Below are positions 7,750 to 16,186 of a stretch of 64,000 nucleotides of DNA, piece by piece. A program made the position numbers and the translations under genes. The stretch is taken from the NCBI RefSeq assembly GCF_014489075.1, contig NZ_JACTGR010000006.1:62001-126000 (forward strand). The letters run 5' to 3'. Within the stretch, counting starts at the first letter, position 1. Each line of letters begins with the position of its first letter. The stretch is from Sphingomonas sp. JC676 (GTDB lineage: Bacteria > Pseudomonadota > Alphaproteobacteria > Sphingomonadales > Sphingomonadaceae). Under the pieces are notes generated by a model. It saw only the letters and a list, made by a program, of their open reading frames with translations, made no database searches and was not told the DNA's origin.

Positions 7750-8298
7750 TTAATGGTGCTTGGATTGATTGTATTTCTGCACCGCTTCCAGCGTCAGGCG
7801 GACATGATCGGCCGGATTCATGTCGGTATGCGCGAACAGCACCTTGCCACCGGGCGCGATCACGAAGCTGGTGCGGCTGGTGATGGTGGTCGGCGTGCCG
7901 TCAGACTTCTTGAGCAGCACGTCATAGCCCTTGATCACTTCGGGGCTGGCGGCGGCTACGGCGAACTTGCCCGCGCAATGCTCGCTCGAGAATTTGGCGA
8001 GTTGGTCGACATTGCCCGCGGTCATGCCGATCACCGTGGCGCCGGCCTTGGTGAAATCGGGCAGCGCCTCGGCAAAGGCATGGGCTTCGGCGTTGCAACC
8101 GCTGGTGAAGGCGGCGGGGAAGAAATAAAGCACCACCGGCCCCTTCTTGAGCGCGGTGCTTAGCTTGACGGTGAAGGGCTGGCCGGCCGAGGCGCCCTGG
8201 GCGGTGAAGTCGGGTGCCGTGGCACCGGGCGCGAGCGCCGCGCCGGCGGGAACCGCGAAGGGAAGGATCAGCGCCGCGAAAAGAAGCTTCATCCGCAT
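7750..8298 (-). CDS. Periplasmic peroxiredoxin (AhpC/TSA family)
   Basis: A 182-residue protein with a signal peptide (MRMKLLFAALILPFAVPAGAALA). The thioredoxin-like peroxidase domain follows, with the peroxidatic cysteine in FFPAAFTSGCNAEAHAF; a Thr three residues before the Cys and a downstream Arg (TSRTSFVI) complete the active site. A second cysteine (SSEHCAGKF) could be the resolving one. It should reduce hydrogen or organic peroxides in the periplasm. The gene follows the phospholipase gene on the same strand by 58 bases, so they may share a transcript. Confidence 0.92.
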   Translation of the reverse strand: MRMKLLFAALILPFAVPAGAALAPGATAPDFTAQGASAGQPFTVKLSTALKKGPVVLYFFPAAFTSGCNAEAHAFAEALPDFTKAGATVIGMTAGNVDQLAKFSSEHCAGKFAVAAASPEVIKGYDVLLKKSDGTPTTITSRTSFVIAPGGKVLFAHTDMNPADHVRLTLEAVQKYNQSKHH

Positions 8299-8356
8299 GA
8301 CTCAGGACTCCGGGAGGGTGTGCGGCTGCTCTCCTACGCCTGTGCCGATCGCGTGG

Positions 8357-9415
8357 CTAGCGGGTGAAAGCGATTCCGAGCCGGGCGTGGGTGTCGTTCT
8401 TGCGATATTCGTCGAGCGCTTCGCCGTCGCCGGTGAAGACCTGTCCGAACAGATAGACGCCGAGCCCGCCGCCGATCGGGGCGAGTGGGTAGGAGACAAA
8501 GGCTTCGGCGGCGCCGTGCCCCGTCTCGAAATTGCCGCGGCCGGTGATCGAGAGCTTGAGGCCGTCCTTCTGCTGGATGGCGGCGGTGAGCGAGGTATAG
8601 CCGAAATAGTCCTTCACGTCGGGGGCGACGCCGAGCCGGCCGATATAGAGCCAGGCCTGGGGGGCGACGTGGAGCCGCCAGTCTCCACCCAGATCAAAGC
8701 TCTTTTCACCTCGCAGGAACAGGCGGTTGACGTCCACTGAGTCTGCCGGTCCGCGGCCGTTCGAATCGTGGCGCCAACCCAGAGCCACGCGCGTCGTCTC
8801 GTCGAAGGGTATGTCGGCATAGACTTCGGGGCTGTAGGTCGTCGCGCGGAACGGTCCCGAAGGCTGGTCGATCGCCCAGAACATCGTCTGGGTATAGGCG
8901 AAGCGGAGATTGCCAAGATGGAGCGGCGCAGTCTCGGCAAAGGGACGGAATCCGAAGCTGACCTGGAGCTTGCCGCCCGAATCGTTGAGCCCGAACGCAC
9001 CGTAGATCGGCTCGTGCGGCTCGAACCGGTCGAGAAAGCCGGAGGATGCGCCTGTCGAGGTCTGCACGATCGTCTCGCCGGACGGGATTTCGGCCGCGGC
9101 ATGCTGCTCGCCGGGTGGGATCGCCGTGCCGGCGACACCGACCGGGACATAGCGTGCCTTGGCGAAGCCGCCGGGGGCGATCGTCGGTATGGGGCCGGGA
9201 GTGCGCTCGAGGATCAGTTTGGTGCCGTCGGTCGCGGTGATCTCGATCTGGCGGGGACCCGCATCGGCGATCGGATCCGGCCCCTCGTTGACCAGGAACA
9301 CCTCGACGCCGCGCAGGGCAGCCTGTTCGGAAGCGGGCTGGGCGGGGACCGCGCGGATCTGCGCCGCAGCGGGCACGGCGGCGGTCAAGCCGATCGCTAG
9401 GAGGAGCGGACGCAT
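8357..9415 (-). CDS. pldA: Outer membrane phospholipase A1
   Basis: A 352-residue protein with a signal peptide (MRPLLLAIGLTAAVPAAAQ) and an outer membrane beta-barrel. The catalytic signature is present as WRHDSNGRGPADSVDVNRLF, matching the H-x-SNG-x-N-RL pattern that holds the His and Ser of OMPLA. A conserved FAYTQTMFWAID strand precedes it, and the final strand ends in LGIAFTR. The region before the barrel (about 20-125) is an extra beta-rich domain also seen in other alphaproteobacterial members. The enzyme hydrolyses misplaced phospholipids in the outer leaflet. I start at the ATG that begins the signal peptide. Confidence 0.88.
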   Translation of the reverse strand: MRPLLLAIGLTAAVPAAAQIRAVPAQPASEQAALRGVEVFLVNEGPDPIADAGPRQIEITATDGTKLILERTPGPIPTIAPGGFAKARYVPVGVAGTAIPPGEQHAAAEIPSGETIVQTSTGASSGFLDRFEPHEPIYGAFGLNDSGGKLQVSFGFRPFAETAPLHLGNLRFAYTQTMFWAIDQPSGPFRATTYSPEVYADIPFDETTRVALGWRHDSNGRGPADSVDVNRLFLRGEKSFDLGGDWRLHVAPQAWLYIGRLGVAPDVKDYFGYTSLTAAIQQKDGLKLSITGRGNFETGHGAAEAFVSYPLAPIGGGLGVYLFGQVFTGDGEALDEYRKNDTHARLGIAFTR

Positions 9416-9481
9416 TGCTGCGGGAAGTGGCAGGCGATTGTGACCTTGGCGAGTCAAAATTGGAGGGCTAGGGCCAAGCAC

Positions 9482-10264
9482 ATGCCCGTTTCCGAAACAG
9501 ATGTCGCGCTTGCAGGGCGCCTCGCCGATGCCGCCGGCGCGGCGATCCGGCCCTATTTCCGCAAGGAGCATGGGCTGGAGGCCAAGGCCGATCTCTCCCC
9601 CGTGACGCGCGCCGATCGCGAGGCGGAAGAAGCGATGCGGCGGCTGATCATCGCGGAACGGCCGATGGACGGCATCATCGGCGAGGAGTTCGAGACCCGC
9701 GAAGGCACGAGCAAGCGGCAATGGGTGCTCGATCCGATCGACGGCACGCGCGCCTTCATTGCCGGGCGGCCGATCTTCGGCACGCTGATCGCGCTGATCG
9801 AGGATGGCTGGCCGGTGCTCGGCATCATCGACCAGCCGATCACCCGGGAGCGCTGGCTAGGGGTAGCGGGGCGGACAACCCTGTTCAACGGCAAGCCGGC
9901 GGCGACGCGGATCTGCCGCGAATTGAAGGGCGCAATCCTCGCGACGACCTCCCCGGCACTGTTCGGCGACGACCAGCTCCATGCCTTCGAGCATCTCGAC
10001 GCGGCGGTGATGAGCACGGTGCTGGGCGGCGATTGCTATAATTATGGCTGCGTCGCGAGCGGCTGGATGGACGTGGTGGTCGAGGCCGGGCTCAAGCTCC
10101 ATGACTTCGCCGCTTTGGTGCCGATCGTCGAGGGCGCGGGCGGGCGGATGTGCGATTGGCAGGGCGATCCGCTCCATGCCGGCAGCAACGGTGAAGTGAT
10201 CGCGGCGGGCGATCCGGCGCGGATCGACGACATCCTCGATGCGCTGGCCTGCAGGGGGCACTGA
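9482..10264 (+). CDS. hisN: Histidinol-phosphatase, inositol monophosphatase family
   Basis: This 260-residue protein has the metal-binding motifs of the inositol monophosphatase superfamily: GIIGEEFE, then LDPIDGTRAFIAGRP, and the C-terminal GGRMCDWQGDPL replacing the usual WD-G motif. The Gly-Thr-Arg-Ala-Phe after DPID is typical of HisN-type histidinol-phosphatases in alphaproteobacteria rather than of inositol enzymes. It would perform the penultimate step of histidine synthesis. I start at the ATG at 9482, behind AGGGCTAGGG. A general inositol- or fructose-type phosphatase remains possible. Confidence 0.85.
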   Translation: MPVSETDVALAGRLADAAGAAIRPYFRKEHGLEAKADLSPVTRADREAEEAMRRLIIAERPMDGIIGEEFETREGTSKRQWVLDPIDGTRAFIAGRPIFGTLIALIEDGWPVLGIIDQPITRERWLGVAGRTTLFNGKPAATRICRELKGAILATTSPALFGDDQLHAFEHLDAAVMSTVLGGDCYNYGCVASGWMDVVVEAGLKLHDFAALVPIVEGAGGRMCDWQGDPLHAGSNGEVIAAGDPARIDDILDALACRGH

Positions 10265-10311
10265 GCTGTCGGTTGATGAAGTTTACTCGCGGAGGAGTTC
10301 CGGCCTGCCAA

Positions 10312-10328
10312 GTTGACACGGTTGACAC
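10312..10328. repeat. Tandem GTTGACAC direct repeat
   Basis: GTTGACAC occurs twice with a 9-base period (10312-10319 and 10321-10328) in the gap between two convergent genes. TTGACA resembles a -35 element, but no good -10 lies at the right distance. It is an orphan repeat of unknown meaning. Confidence 0.4.
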
Positions 10329-10420
10329 CTGCTATGTCGAAAAATCTTCCTTCCCGGATTTTGCGCGTTTCAGGATTCCGACGATGAGAAAGAGCCTGGC
10401 GGAGGATTGCAGCGCAAATC

Positions 10421-12040
10421 CTACATTGCCAGCGAAACCGGCGGGGTCGTACGGCCCTCTTTGGCGGGCCGCTTCGCCCCGGGACGTGCTTTCGCATACA
10501 TCGCCCAGGCGATCTCCTTCATCAGTCCGCGATCGTCATCGCCCTGCTTGAACAGGTCGAAATGGGTGCGATCGGAAATGAAGGTGAAATCCTGGTGCGC
10601 GCCGAGCTTGTCGAACACCGCTTTCAGCCGATGCGCGGAGCCGTCGAGATAGAAGGTGTCGGCCGTGCCGACGGCGAGATGGATCTTGCCATCGAGATCG
10701 CGCTTCAGCTTGGGCCAGTCGCGCTCGACGATATAGGCGATGTCGTAATGGTCGCGCCAATATAGAGCGACCTCCGGATCCACCTTGCCCGTCAGCCGGT
10801 CATAGAGCGGCATGGGCCGCCCGTCCGGCCCCTTGGGCGAGAATACCCATTCGAACGAAGCGAGCTGCCCACCATAGGGGCCGATCACGCGTTCCATCTT
10901 GGCGAACTGTTCGAAGGTCGCGATCACCTTACCCTTGTCGCGCACGAGTGGCACCGGCTGGCCCTGGGCATCGCTATAGGCGTTGGCGCTCGGCGCATAG
11001 ATGTCGACATTGGTGAAGTCGTGAAAGTCGCTGGGATCGGGCGAGGTCGGCCAGGATCCGCCGAACAGCTTCGGGTAGCGCACCTGTAGCCACAGGGTCG
11101 CCCAGCCGCCGGACGAATGGCCGGTCAGGAAGCGCGAGGACGGCTTGGCGTCCATCGCATATTGCGTCTCGATCCATGGAATGAACTCCGCAGTGAGCGC
11201 CTGTCCCCAGGGACCGTTATTGACCGAATCGGCGAACTCGTGCGTGCCGGTAGGCGAGCTTTGGTCGAGATAGATCCAGATCATCGGGGGCGCTTCGCCC
11301 TTGGCCATCAGGTCGATCATCGCCGCGGCATTGCCTTGCGCGCTCATCAGCGTCGAACCGAAGCCGCCGGTGGAATAGACCGTCGGGAAACGCGGCCCGC
11401 CCTTCGCATAGCCCGGAGGGAGCGCCGCCCAGCCGCGGACATGGACCGGCCGACCCCAAAAGGCCGAGAGCGCGGGGCTGACAAAGTCGATCGGCTCCGC
11501 CTTGGAGAGATTCTCGCGCAGCATCGCCGCCGTTTCCGCCGGCACGCGGGCAAGGCCGTCCTCCATGGTGCGCTCTGGAAGGGTGTCGGTCAGGGTCAGC
11601 AGCGGCAATGGGCCGGGCAAGGTCGCCTCGACGATAGGAGAGACGATGTCGCCACCCCCTCGCCCACCATAATTATAATCGCGGTTGCGATCGAGCACGG
11701 CCTGAAAGCGATAGGTCCCGGGCGGCAGGCTGGCGAAGGCGGCCGGGAAGGTGTCGGTTTCGGTATCGACACTCGCCACCTCGCCGGGGGTGAGCGACCA
11801 GATCTCGCGCGCCGCGATGGCGGTGCCGCTGGGCTCGAACGGCGAGGTATCGATCATCGTCGCGGGTGCCTCGCCGGGTTCGGCGCGCTTGGCGAAGACG
11901 ATGATGCGGCCCGATTCGGGGCCGGGGATCGCGGGCGCCAGGGTCACCGGGATCGCTGCGAGCGGCGGCGCGGCCTGCTGCGCGGCGGCGCTGGTACCGA
12001 GGAGGGCCAGCGCGATGATCGATGTCCGAACGAACTTCAT
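10421..12040 (-). CDS. Exported alpha/beta-hydrolase, esterase-D-like
   Basis: A 539-residue protein with a signal peptide (MKFVRTSIIALALLGTSAAAQ). The C-terminal two-thirds is an alpha/beta-hydrolase of the putative-esterase family. The nucleophile elbow is FLTGHSSGGWATLWL, preceded by the IPWIETQYAMD helix, and the catalytic His is probably in SDRTHFDLF. The N-terminal 190 residues form a beta-rich domain that mentions no known family. The substrate is unknown; related enzymes act on siderophore, feruloyl or sugar esters. It follows the SGNH esterase gene by 46 bases on the same strand, which suggests an operon of two exported esterases. Confidence 0.88.
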   Translation of the reverse strand: MKFVRTSIIALALLGTSAAAQQAAPPLAAIPVTLAPAIPGPESGRIIVFAKRAEPGEAPATMIDTSPFEPSGTAIAAREIWSLTPGEVASVDTETDTFPAAFASLPPGTYRFQAVLDRNRDYNYGGRGGGDIVSPIVEATLPGPLPLLTLTDTLPERTMEDGLARVPAETAAMLRENLSKAEPIDFVSPALSAFWGRPVHVRGWAALPPGYAKGGPRFPTVYSTGGFGSTLMSAQGNAAAMIDLMAKGEAPPMIWIYLDQSSPTGTHEFADSVNNGPWGQALTAEFIPWIETQYAMDAKPSSRFLTGHSSGGWATLWLQVRYPKLFGGSWPTSPDPSDFHDFTNVDIYAPSANAYSDAQGQPVPLVRDKGKVIATFEQFAKMERVIGPYGGQLASFEWVFSPKGPDGRPMPLYDRLTGKVDPEVALYWRDHYDIAYIVERDWPKLKRDLDGKIHLAVGTADTFYLDGSAHRLKAVFDKLGAHQDFTFISDRTHFDLFKQGDDDRGLMKEIAWAMYAKARPGAKRPAKEGRTTPPVSLAM

Positions 12041-12086
12041 TGTCACGCCCCCTTTGCGATCTGCTCTTGATGAGTCCCCGAGCAGG

Positions 12087-13211
12087 CTAGCGCCCGCTCC
12101 AATATTCGGGATGCCCGTCGATCTCGCGCTCCAGCCATTCGGCGGCGTTCTGATGATCGGCAAGACTGAAATGATTGTGGCAGGCGGTGCTCTCCAGGCC
12201 CGTATTGGCGAAGGGGAGATAGCCGAAATACTTCACGCCGGCTTTTGCGGCGGCGTCCGAGATGGTGGCCTGCGCGGCGGCTATTTGCGGGTTCGACGAG
12301 GCGTCCGGGCCGAACCACCAGAGCAGGATCGCCGCCTGGGGCTGGCGTCTGTGCAGATCGGCCACGAACGCACCATAGGCCCTGGCATAGTCGATCATAA
12401 CCTGATCGAGGCTCTTCCAGCGCTCTGGCTTGCCGGGGAAGCCGACGAAATCGGCCTGGAGCTTGATGACGATGATCTGGGGCCGCCAGCTCTTGTCCGC
12501 ATAGGGTGCGGGCTCGCGGGGAGACAGATGCGGATAGATCCGCGACATGACCAGGTCGGGCACGGCATCGCCGAAATTGCGGATGAGGCCGCGGCCCGAC
12601 ACCGCGTTGATCTGGTAATCGGCGTCATAATGGCGCGCGGTGAGCGCGGCGAAGGCGCGCGGCGTATCGGTGCGCAGGCGCACTTCCTCCGCCGAGCATT
12701 CGGGCTTGGGCGAGCGCGCGCCATAGCCGGTCATCGCCGAATCGCCGATGAATTCGATCTGGCGCTTGCGCGGACGCGGCGCCGGCAACGCTTTCCCGGC
12801 GGGAACATAGAAGCCGCCGAACAGGGTGGTGACGTTGATGCTCTCGGTCACCTTGTCGAGCCGGATGCGGTGCGCGCCCGCGCCGAGCGCGGCGATCGTC
12901 ACGTCGCCCTTGCCTGGCTGCGCGATCGTGACGGGCGGGAGATCGTCGATCTGCGCGCGATATTCGTTCGCCGTATCGTCGAAGCGGAGGATCACGCGGT
13001 CGCCCTTGAACGCCGCCTCGAAATAGACGCCCGGCCATTGATGGCGATAGCTGCGGCCCGACACCTCGACGCGGCCGCCGACATGGACGGCGAGCGGCTG
13101 CATGTCGCGGGTGACGCTGTGGTTTCCGCTATCGGTGACGACGAGCTGGGGCGGCGCGCTGTCGGTGGCGGCCGCGAACCAGAGCAGAAGGGCGAGGTGG
13201 CGGAACAGCAT
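12087..13211 (-). CDS. Exported SGNH-type esterase, CE2-like
   Basis: A 374-residue protein with a short signal peptide (MLFRHLALLLWFAAATDSA). The arrangement is that of carbohydrate esterase family 2: an N-terminal jelly-roll (about 20-140; VSGRSYRHQWPGVYFEAAFKG) and a C-terminal SGNH hydrolase. The block I motif is EFIGDSAMTGYGA, the glycine block follows at NAVSGRGL, and the His block is ESTACHNHFSLADHQ. Such enzymes remove acetyl groups from plant polysaccharides or similar glycans. The neighbouring exported esterase supports a joint role in polymer or glycoside breakdown, but no glycosidase lies in the window. Confidence 0.85.
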   Translation of the reverse strand: MLFRHLALLLWFAAATDSAPPQLVVTDSGNHSVTRDMQPLAVHVGGRVEVSGRSYRHQWPGVYFEAAFKGDRVILRFDDTANEYRAQIDDLPPVTIAQPGKGDVTIAALGAGAHRIRLDKVTESINVTTLFGGFYVPAGKALPAPRPRKRQIEFIGDSAMTGYGARSPKPECSAEEVRLRTDTPRAFAALTARHYDADYQINAVSGRGLIRNFGDAVPDLVMSRIYPHLSPREPAPYADKSWRPQIIVIKLQADFVGFPGKPERWKSLDQVMIDYARAYGAFVADLHRRQPQAAILLWWFGPDASSNPQIAAAQATISDAAAKAGVKYFGYLPFANTGLESTACHNHFSLADHQNAAEWLEREIDGHPEYWSGR

Positions 13212-13233
13212 GTGCCCCAGGCTAGCCCCTGGC

Positions 13234-15366
13234 TCAGAAAATGCCGAGGAACTTCTTGCGCTGCTGCTTGCGCTCCTGCGGGGAGCTTTTGCCGCTTTCG
13301 GCCTTCGCGGTCGTGCCCTTGCCGACATCGTCGCGCGGCCGTCCCTTGGTGTCGCGCTGGGCGGCGGCGCTGGCGCCCGAGAGCACGGGGCCGCAATCGG
13401 CGGCCTTGGCATCGCCGACATCGACGAACGCGATCACTGCCGCCAGCGGGCTGGCGACCATCGCGAGGCCGAGCCCGGCGCCGGCGCGGGTGAGCAGATC
13501 GGGGCTGATCACGTCGATGCCCGGTCGCGCGAAATAGCCGCCGATCCCGACGGGCGACTGGCCGGAGAAGATGCTGAACTTCTTGGCGTCGGCGCGGAAG
13601 GCGAGATCGACCGACTCGTTCTTGAAGCTGAAGCCGCCGCGGCCGAGCATCACGCTCTTCTGGGTGTCGATCAGGATCGGATCGGCGGCGGCGATACCAT
13701 TGCGCACGGTGAAGCCGATCAGGCCGCAATTGATCTGGACTGGCTCCTTGAGCTTCTGTTCGAACATCTTCTGGAGGAAGGTGCCGATATCGAGCTCGGC
13801 GAGCTGGACGTTGCGGGTCCAGAATGCACCCTTGGGCAGGATGACGGCGATGCGGCCGTTCGAATTGGCCAGCGAATCATGCACGCTGTTGCCGGTGCCG
13901 GTCATCTGGATGCGTGCCTTGAGCGTGCCGGTGGTGCCCGATTCCTCGACGCCGAAGCCCGCGAGCAGCACGCCCATCGGCGTGGGCGACAGGCGGATGT
14001 CGTAATCGGTGACGACCGGCTCCTTGCGCGCATTGATGATGATGTCCGAACTGACCGTGCCGCGCGCGAGGCTGAAATTGAGCGGGCTGAGCTTGAGCAG
14101 CCGGTCGTCGAGGTCGAGCCCGAGCTTGATGTTGGAGACCGGCAGATTGTCCGCGCGGACGGTGCGCACGCTCCAATCGACCTTGGCGTCGAAATTCCTG
14201 AGCGCTTCGACGCGGAGCTGGGCGTCGGGCAGCAGGCGCGGCGTGCCCGCGACGGTCGTGATCGTGCCGGCGGCGCCCTGGGCGGCGAGCTTGTCCGGAT
14301 TATAGCCGATGAACGGGCCGGCATCGATGATGTCGAGCACGTTGGTATAGAGCTCGGCGGTGAGCAGGAGCCGGGGCTCGCGGATCGCGGCGGTGAGCTT
14401 GCCCGAGAGATCGCTGTCGCCGAACCGGCCCTTGAGGCCGGTGAAGCGCCATTCGTCGCCATGCTTGGTGAGCGCCGAGGTGAAGCGATACCCGCGCGTG
14501 TCGGGCACCGCGACTCCGAGCAACGTAAAGGCGTCCGCAAGATTTCCGCCGCGCAGCTCCATGTGGAGGTCGGAGCCTTCGATCTCGGTCGCACCGGGCA
14601 AGGTGCCCGACACGTCGAGCCGAGTACGCAAGCCCTCGGCATGAAGCTGGAGCTGGTTCCTGCCGCCCCCGATCGTCGCATTGGGGCTGAGCAGCGCGCC
14701 AGACATGGTGAAGCGCGCACCGCGCAATGTGCCATTGCCGTCGAAGCGAATCGCGCTTGCGAATCGCGTATCCTTGGCCTCGGTGGTCTGAACGCGGATT
14801 GCCGCCTCGATGTACATCCGCGGGTCGATATAGCGGATGCGGGTGCCCTCGATGATAGCACTGCGGATGAGCGGCAGCTCGAGCGGCTCGCCTTTCTCTT
14901 CGCTGAAAGTCCAGGTGTTGCGCTTGCGGGCCTTGTCCCACTGCAGATCGACATGGCCGTCCTGGAGCCCGAGCCAGTTGATCCGGCGCTTACCGGTGAT
15001 CAGGCTCCAGGTGGAGATGCGCGAATCGATTCGCCTGGCCGAGAAGAAATTGCCGGTGCCGGCCCATTCGGGGTTCGAGATCGTCAGCCCTTCCGCGACG
15101 AACTTGACGTTCAGGGGCGCGAAATAGAGCTGGAAGTCGCCCGCGACCTTGACCTGGCGGTGCGTCTGGCTCGCGATGATGGTCTCGAAGCTATGCTTGA
15201 GGAAGCGGCCCTTGGTGACGAACAGGATCGTCCAGGCGAGCACGATCAGGCCGAGCAGGGTGGTGACGACAGCGATGGTCGAGGCTAAGGGCGTGCCCAG
15301 CGCGCGGGCGGGCCTGGGCGGGGCGGCCGTTTCGGGTTCCGGGACGGGTTCGTCGGGCTCTGCCAT
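13234..15366 (-). CDS. AsmA family protein
   Basis: A 710-residue protein with one N-terminal membrane helix (STIAVVTTLLGLIVLAWTIL) after a proline-rich cytoplasmic start, and a long periplasmic part. The AsmA N-terminal pattern is clear: GDFQLYFAPLNVKFVAEGL and ISNPEWAGTGNFFSAR. The C-terminal AsmA_2 domain reads LAELDIGTFLQKMF and later FALGRGGFSF-like strands. AsmA-like proteins form long hydrophobic grooves that carry phospholipids between the membranes. The C-terminal 70 residues are charged and of low complexity. The ATG at 15366 is chosen; a TTG three codons upstream is the only earlier option. It diverges from rpmI. Confidence 0.88.
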   Translation of the reverse strand: MAEPDEPVPEPETAAPPRPARALGTPLASTIAVVTTLLGLIVLAWTILFVTKGRFLKHSFETIIASQTHRQVKVAGDFQLYFAPLNVKFVAEGLTISNPEWAGTGNFFSARRIDSRISTWSLITGKRRINWLGLQDGHVDLQWDKARKRNTWTFSEEKGEPLELPLIRSAIIEGTRIRYIDPRMYIEAAIRVQTTEAKDTRFASAIRFDGNGTLRGARFTMSGALLSPNATIGGGRNQLQLHAEGLRTRLDVSGTLPGATEIEGSDLHMELRGGNLADAFTLLGVAVPDTRGYRFTSALTKHGDEWRFTGLKGRFGDSDLSGKLTAAIREPRLLLTAELYTNVLDIIDAGPFIGYNPDKLAAQGAAGTITTVAGTPRLLPDAQLRVEALRNFDAKVDWSVRTVRADNLPVSNIKLGLDLDDRLLKLSPLNFSLARGTVSSDIIINARKEPVVTDYDIRLSPTPMGVLLAGFGVEESGTTGTLKARIQMTGTGNSVHDSLANSNGRIAVILPKGAFWTRNVQLAELDIGTFLQKMFEQKLKEPVQINCGLIGFTVRNGIAAADPILIDTQKSVMLGRGGFSFKNESVDLAFRADAKKFSIFSGQSPVGIGGYFARPGIDVISPDLLTRAGAGLGLAMVASPLAAVIAFVDVGDAKAADCGPVLSGASAAAQRDTKGRPRDDVGKGTTAKAESGKSSPQERKQQRKKFLGIF

Positions 15367-15407
15367 TGCGTTCAAAAGCCCCGCAACCCCTTGGGGTTCC
15401 GCGCTGG

Positions 15408-15436
15408 TTGCAATGCGGCGAGGCTTCGGCTATGCG
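15408..15436 (+). promoter_or_regulatory. Possible sigma-70-type promoter of rpmI-rplT
   Basis: TTGCAA, 17 bases, TATGCG lies about 85 bases before the rpmI start in the gap shared with the divergent AsmA gene. The spacing is ideal; the -10 is imperfect. A 14-base palindrome (AACCCCTTGGGGTT) stands just upstream. Confidence 0.35.
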
Positions 15437-15519
15437 CCCCGCTTTCCGCGATCGAGGGACCGTCCGGCCAATAGGGCTGCCGCGTCTGTCCGCAATCGTC
15501 GACTTACGAGGAGACCAAA

Positions 15520-15723
15520 ATGCCCAAGCTCAAGACCAAGAGCGGTGTGAAGAAGCGCTTCAAGTTCACCGCGACTGGCAAGATCAAGCACGGCGTCGCC
15601 GGCAAGCGCCACCGTCTGATCAGCCATAATGCAAAGTATATCCGCCAGAACCGGGGCACCTCCGTGCTCGCCGATGCTGACGTCGCACGCGTTGTCGCGT
15701 GGGCGCCGTACGGCCTGAAGTAA
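15520..15723 (+). CDS. rpmI: 50S ribosomal protein L35
   Basis: A 67-residue, very basic protein beginning MPKLKTKSGVKKRFKFTATG, with the L35 motif GKRHRLISHNAKYIRQNRGT. A strong ribosome site (GAGGAGA) stands 7 bases before the ATG. It is followed 14 bases later by rplT, the standard pairing. infC, which usually precedes these genes, is not here. Confidence 0.98.
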   Translation: MPKLKTKSGVKKRFKFTATGKIKHGVAGKRHRLISHNAKYIRQNRGTSVLADADVARVVAWAPYGLK

Positions 15724-15737
15724 GGGAGGCCTAGACA

Positions 15738-16103
15738 ATGGCACGAGTAAAGCGTGGCACGACCACCAAGGCGAAGCACAAGAGGATCTTGGATCAGGCG
15801 AAGGGCTATTATGGCCGTCGCAAGAACACGATCCGCATCGCGCGCCAGGCCGTCGAGAAGGCCGGCCAGTACGCCTATCGCGACCGCAAGGTTAAGAAGC
15901 GCACGTTCCGCGGCCTGTGGATCCAGCGCATCAACGCCGGCGTCCGCGCCGAAGGCCTGACCTATTCGCAGTTCATGCACGGGCTGAAGCTCGCCGGCAT
16001 CGAACTCGACCGGAAGGTCCTGGCCGACATCGCGATGCACGAAGGCGAGGCGTTTACCGCCATCGTCGCGCAGGCGAAGGCGGCGCTGCCCCAGGCCGCC
16101 TGA
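15738..16103 (+). CDS. rplT: 50S ribosomal protein L20
   Basis: A 121-residue basic protein, the usual length for L20. Recognisable parts are the long N-terminal helix (MARVKRGTTTKAKHKRILDQ), AKGYYGRRKNTIRIARQAVE, and the globular end (LWIQRINAGVRAEGLTYSQF). L20 binds 23S rRNA early in 50S assembly and represses its own operon in some bacteria. An intrinsic terminator follows 26 bases after the stop. Confidence 0.98.
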   Translation: MARVKRGTTTKAKHKRILDQAKGYYGRRKNTIRIARQAVEKAGQYAYRDRKVKKRTFRGLWIQRINAGVRAEGLTYSQFMHGLKLAGIELDRKVLADIAMHEGEAFTAIVAQAKAALPQAA

Positions 16104-16129
16104 GCCGGGCACGCGCGCAAGCAACATTG

Positions 16130-16168
16130 GGGCGTCGGTGGCAACACCGGCGCCCTTTGTTTTGATTT
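16130..16168 (+). terminator. Intrinsic terminator after rpmI-rplT
   Basis: GGGCGTCGGTG (16130-16140) pairs with CACCGGCGCCC (16145-16155) around a GCAA loop, with one U-G pair. A T-rich run (TTTGTTTTGATTT) follows. This is a textbook rho-independent terminator that separates the ribosomal pair from the acetyltransferase-pheST genes. Confidence 0.85.
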
Positions 16169-16186
16169 GGACCGACGGAGCCGAGA

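Noticed and set aside
7651..8163. A plus-strand frame starting with a hydrophobic segment opposite the peroxiredoxin gene
   Set aside because: Only the first 45 codons lie outside the peroxiredoxin gene, and the rest is antisense with shadow composition. The peroxiredoxin has clear catalytic motifs.
12041..12163. A longer start for the esterase-D-like protein
   Set aside because: The extra residues run into the upstream esterase gene and would bury the signal peptide that starts at 12040.
13102..15288. A 728-codon open frame opposite the AsmA gene
   Set aside because: It is a shadow of the AsmA codon pattern; the AsmA frame shows a membrane helix and family motifs.
15741..15758. TGGCACGAGTAAAGC, a GG-N10-GC match to sigma-54 promoters
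   Set aside because: It is the start of the rplT coding sequence (MARVKR) and no gene follows at the right distance.
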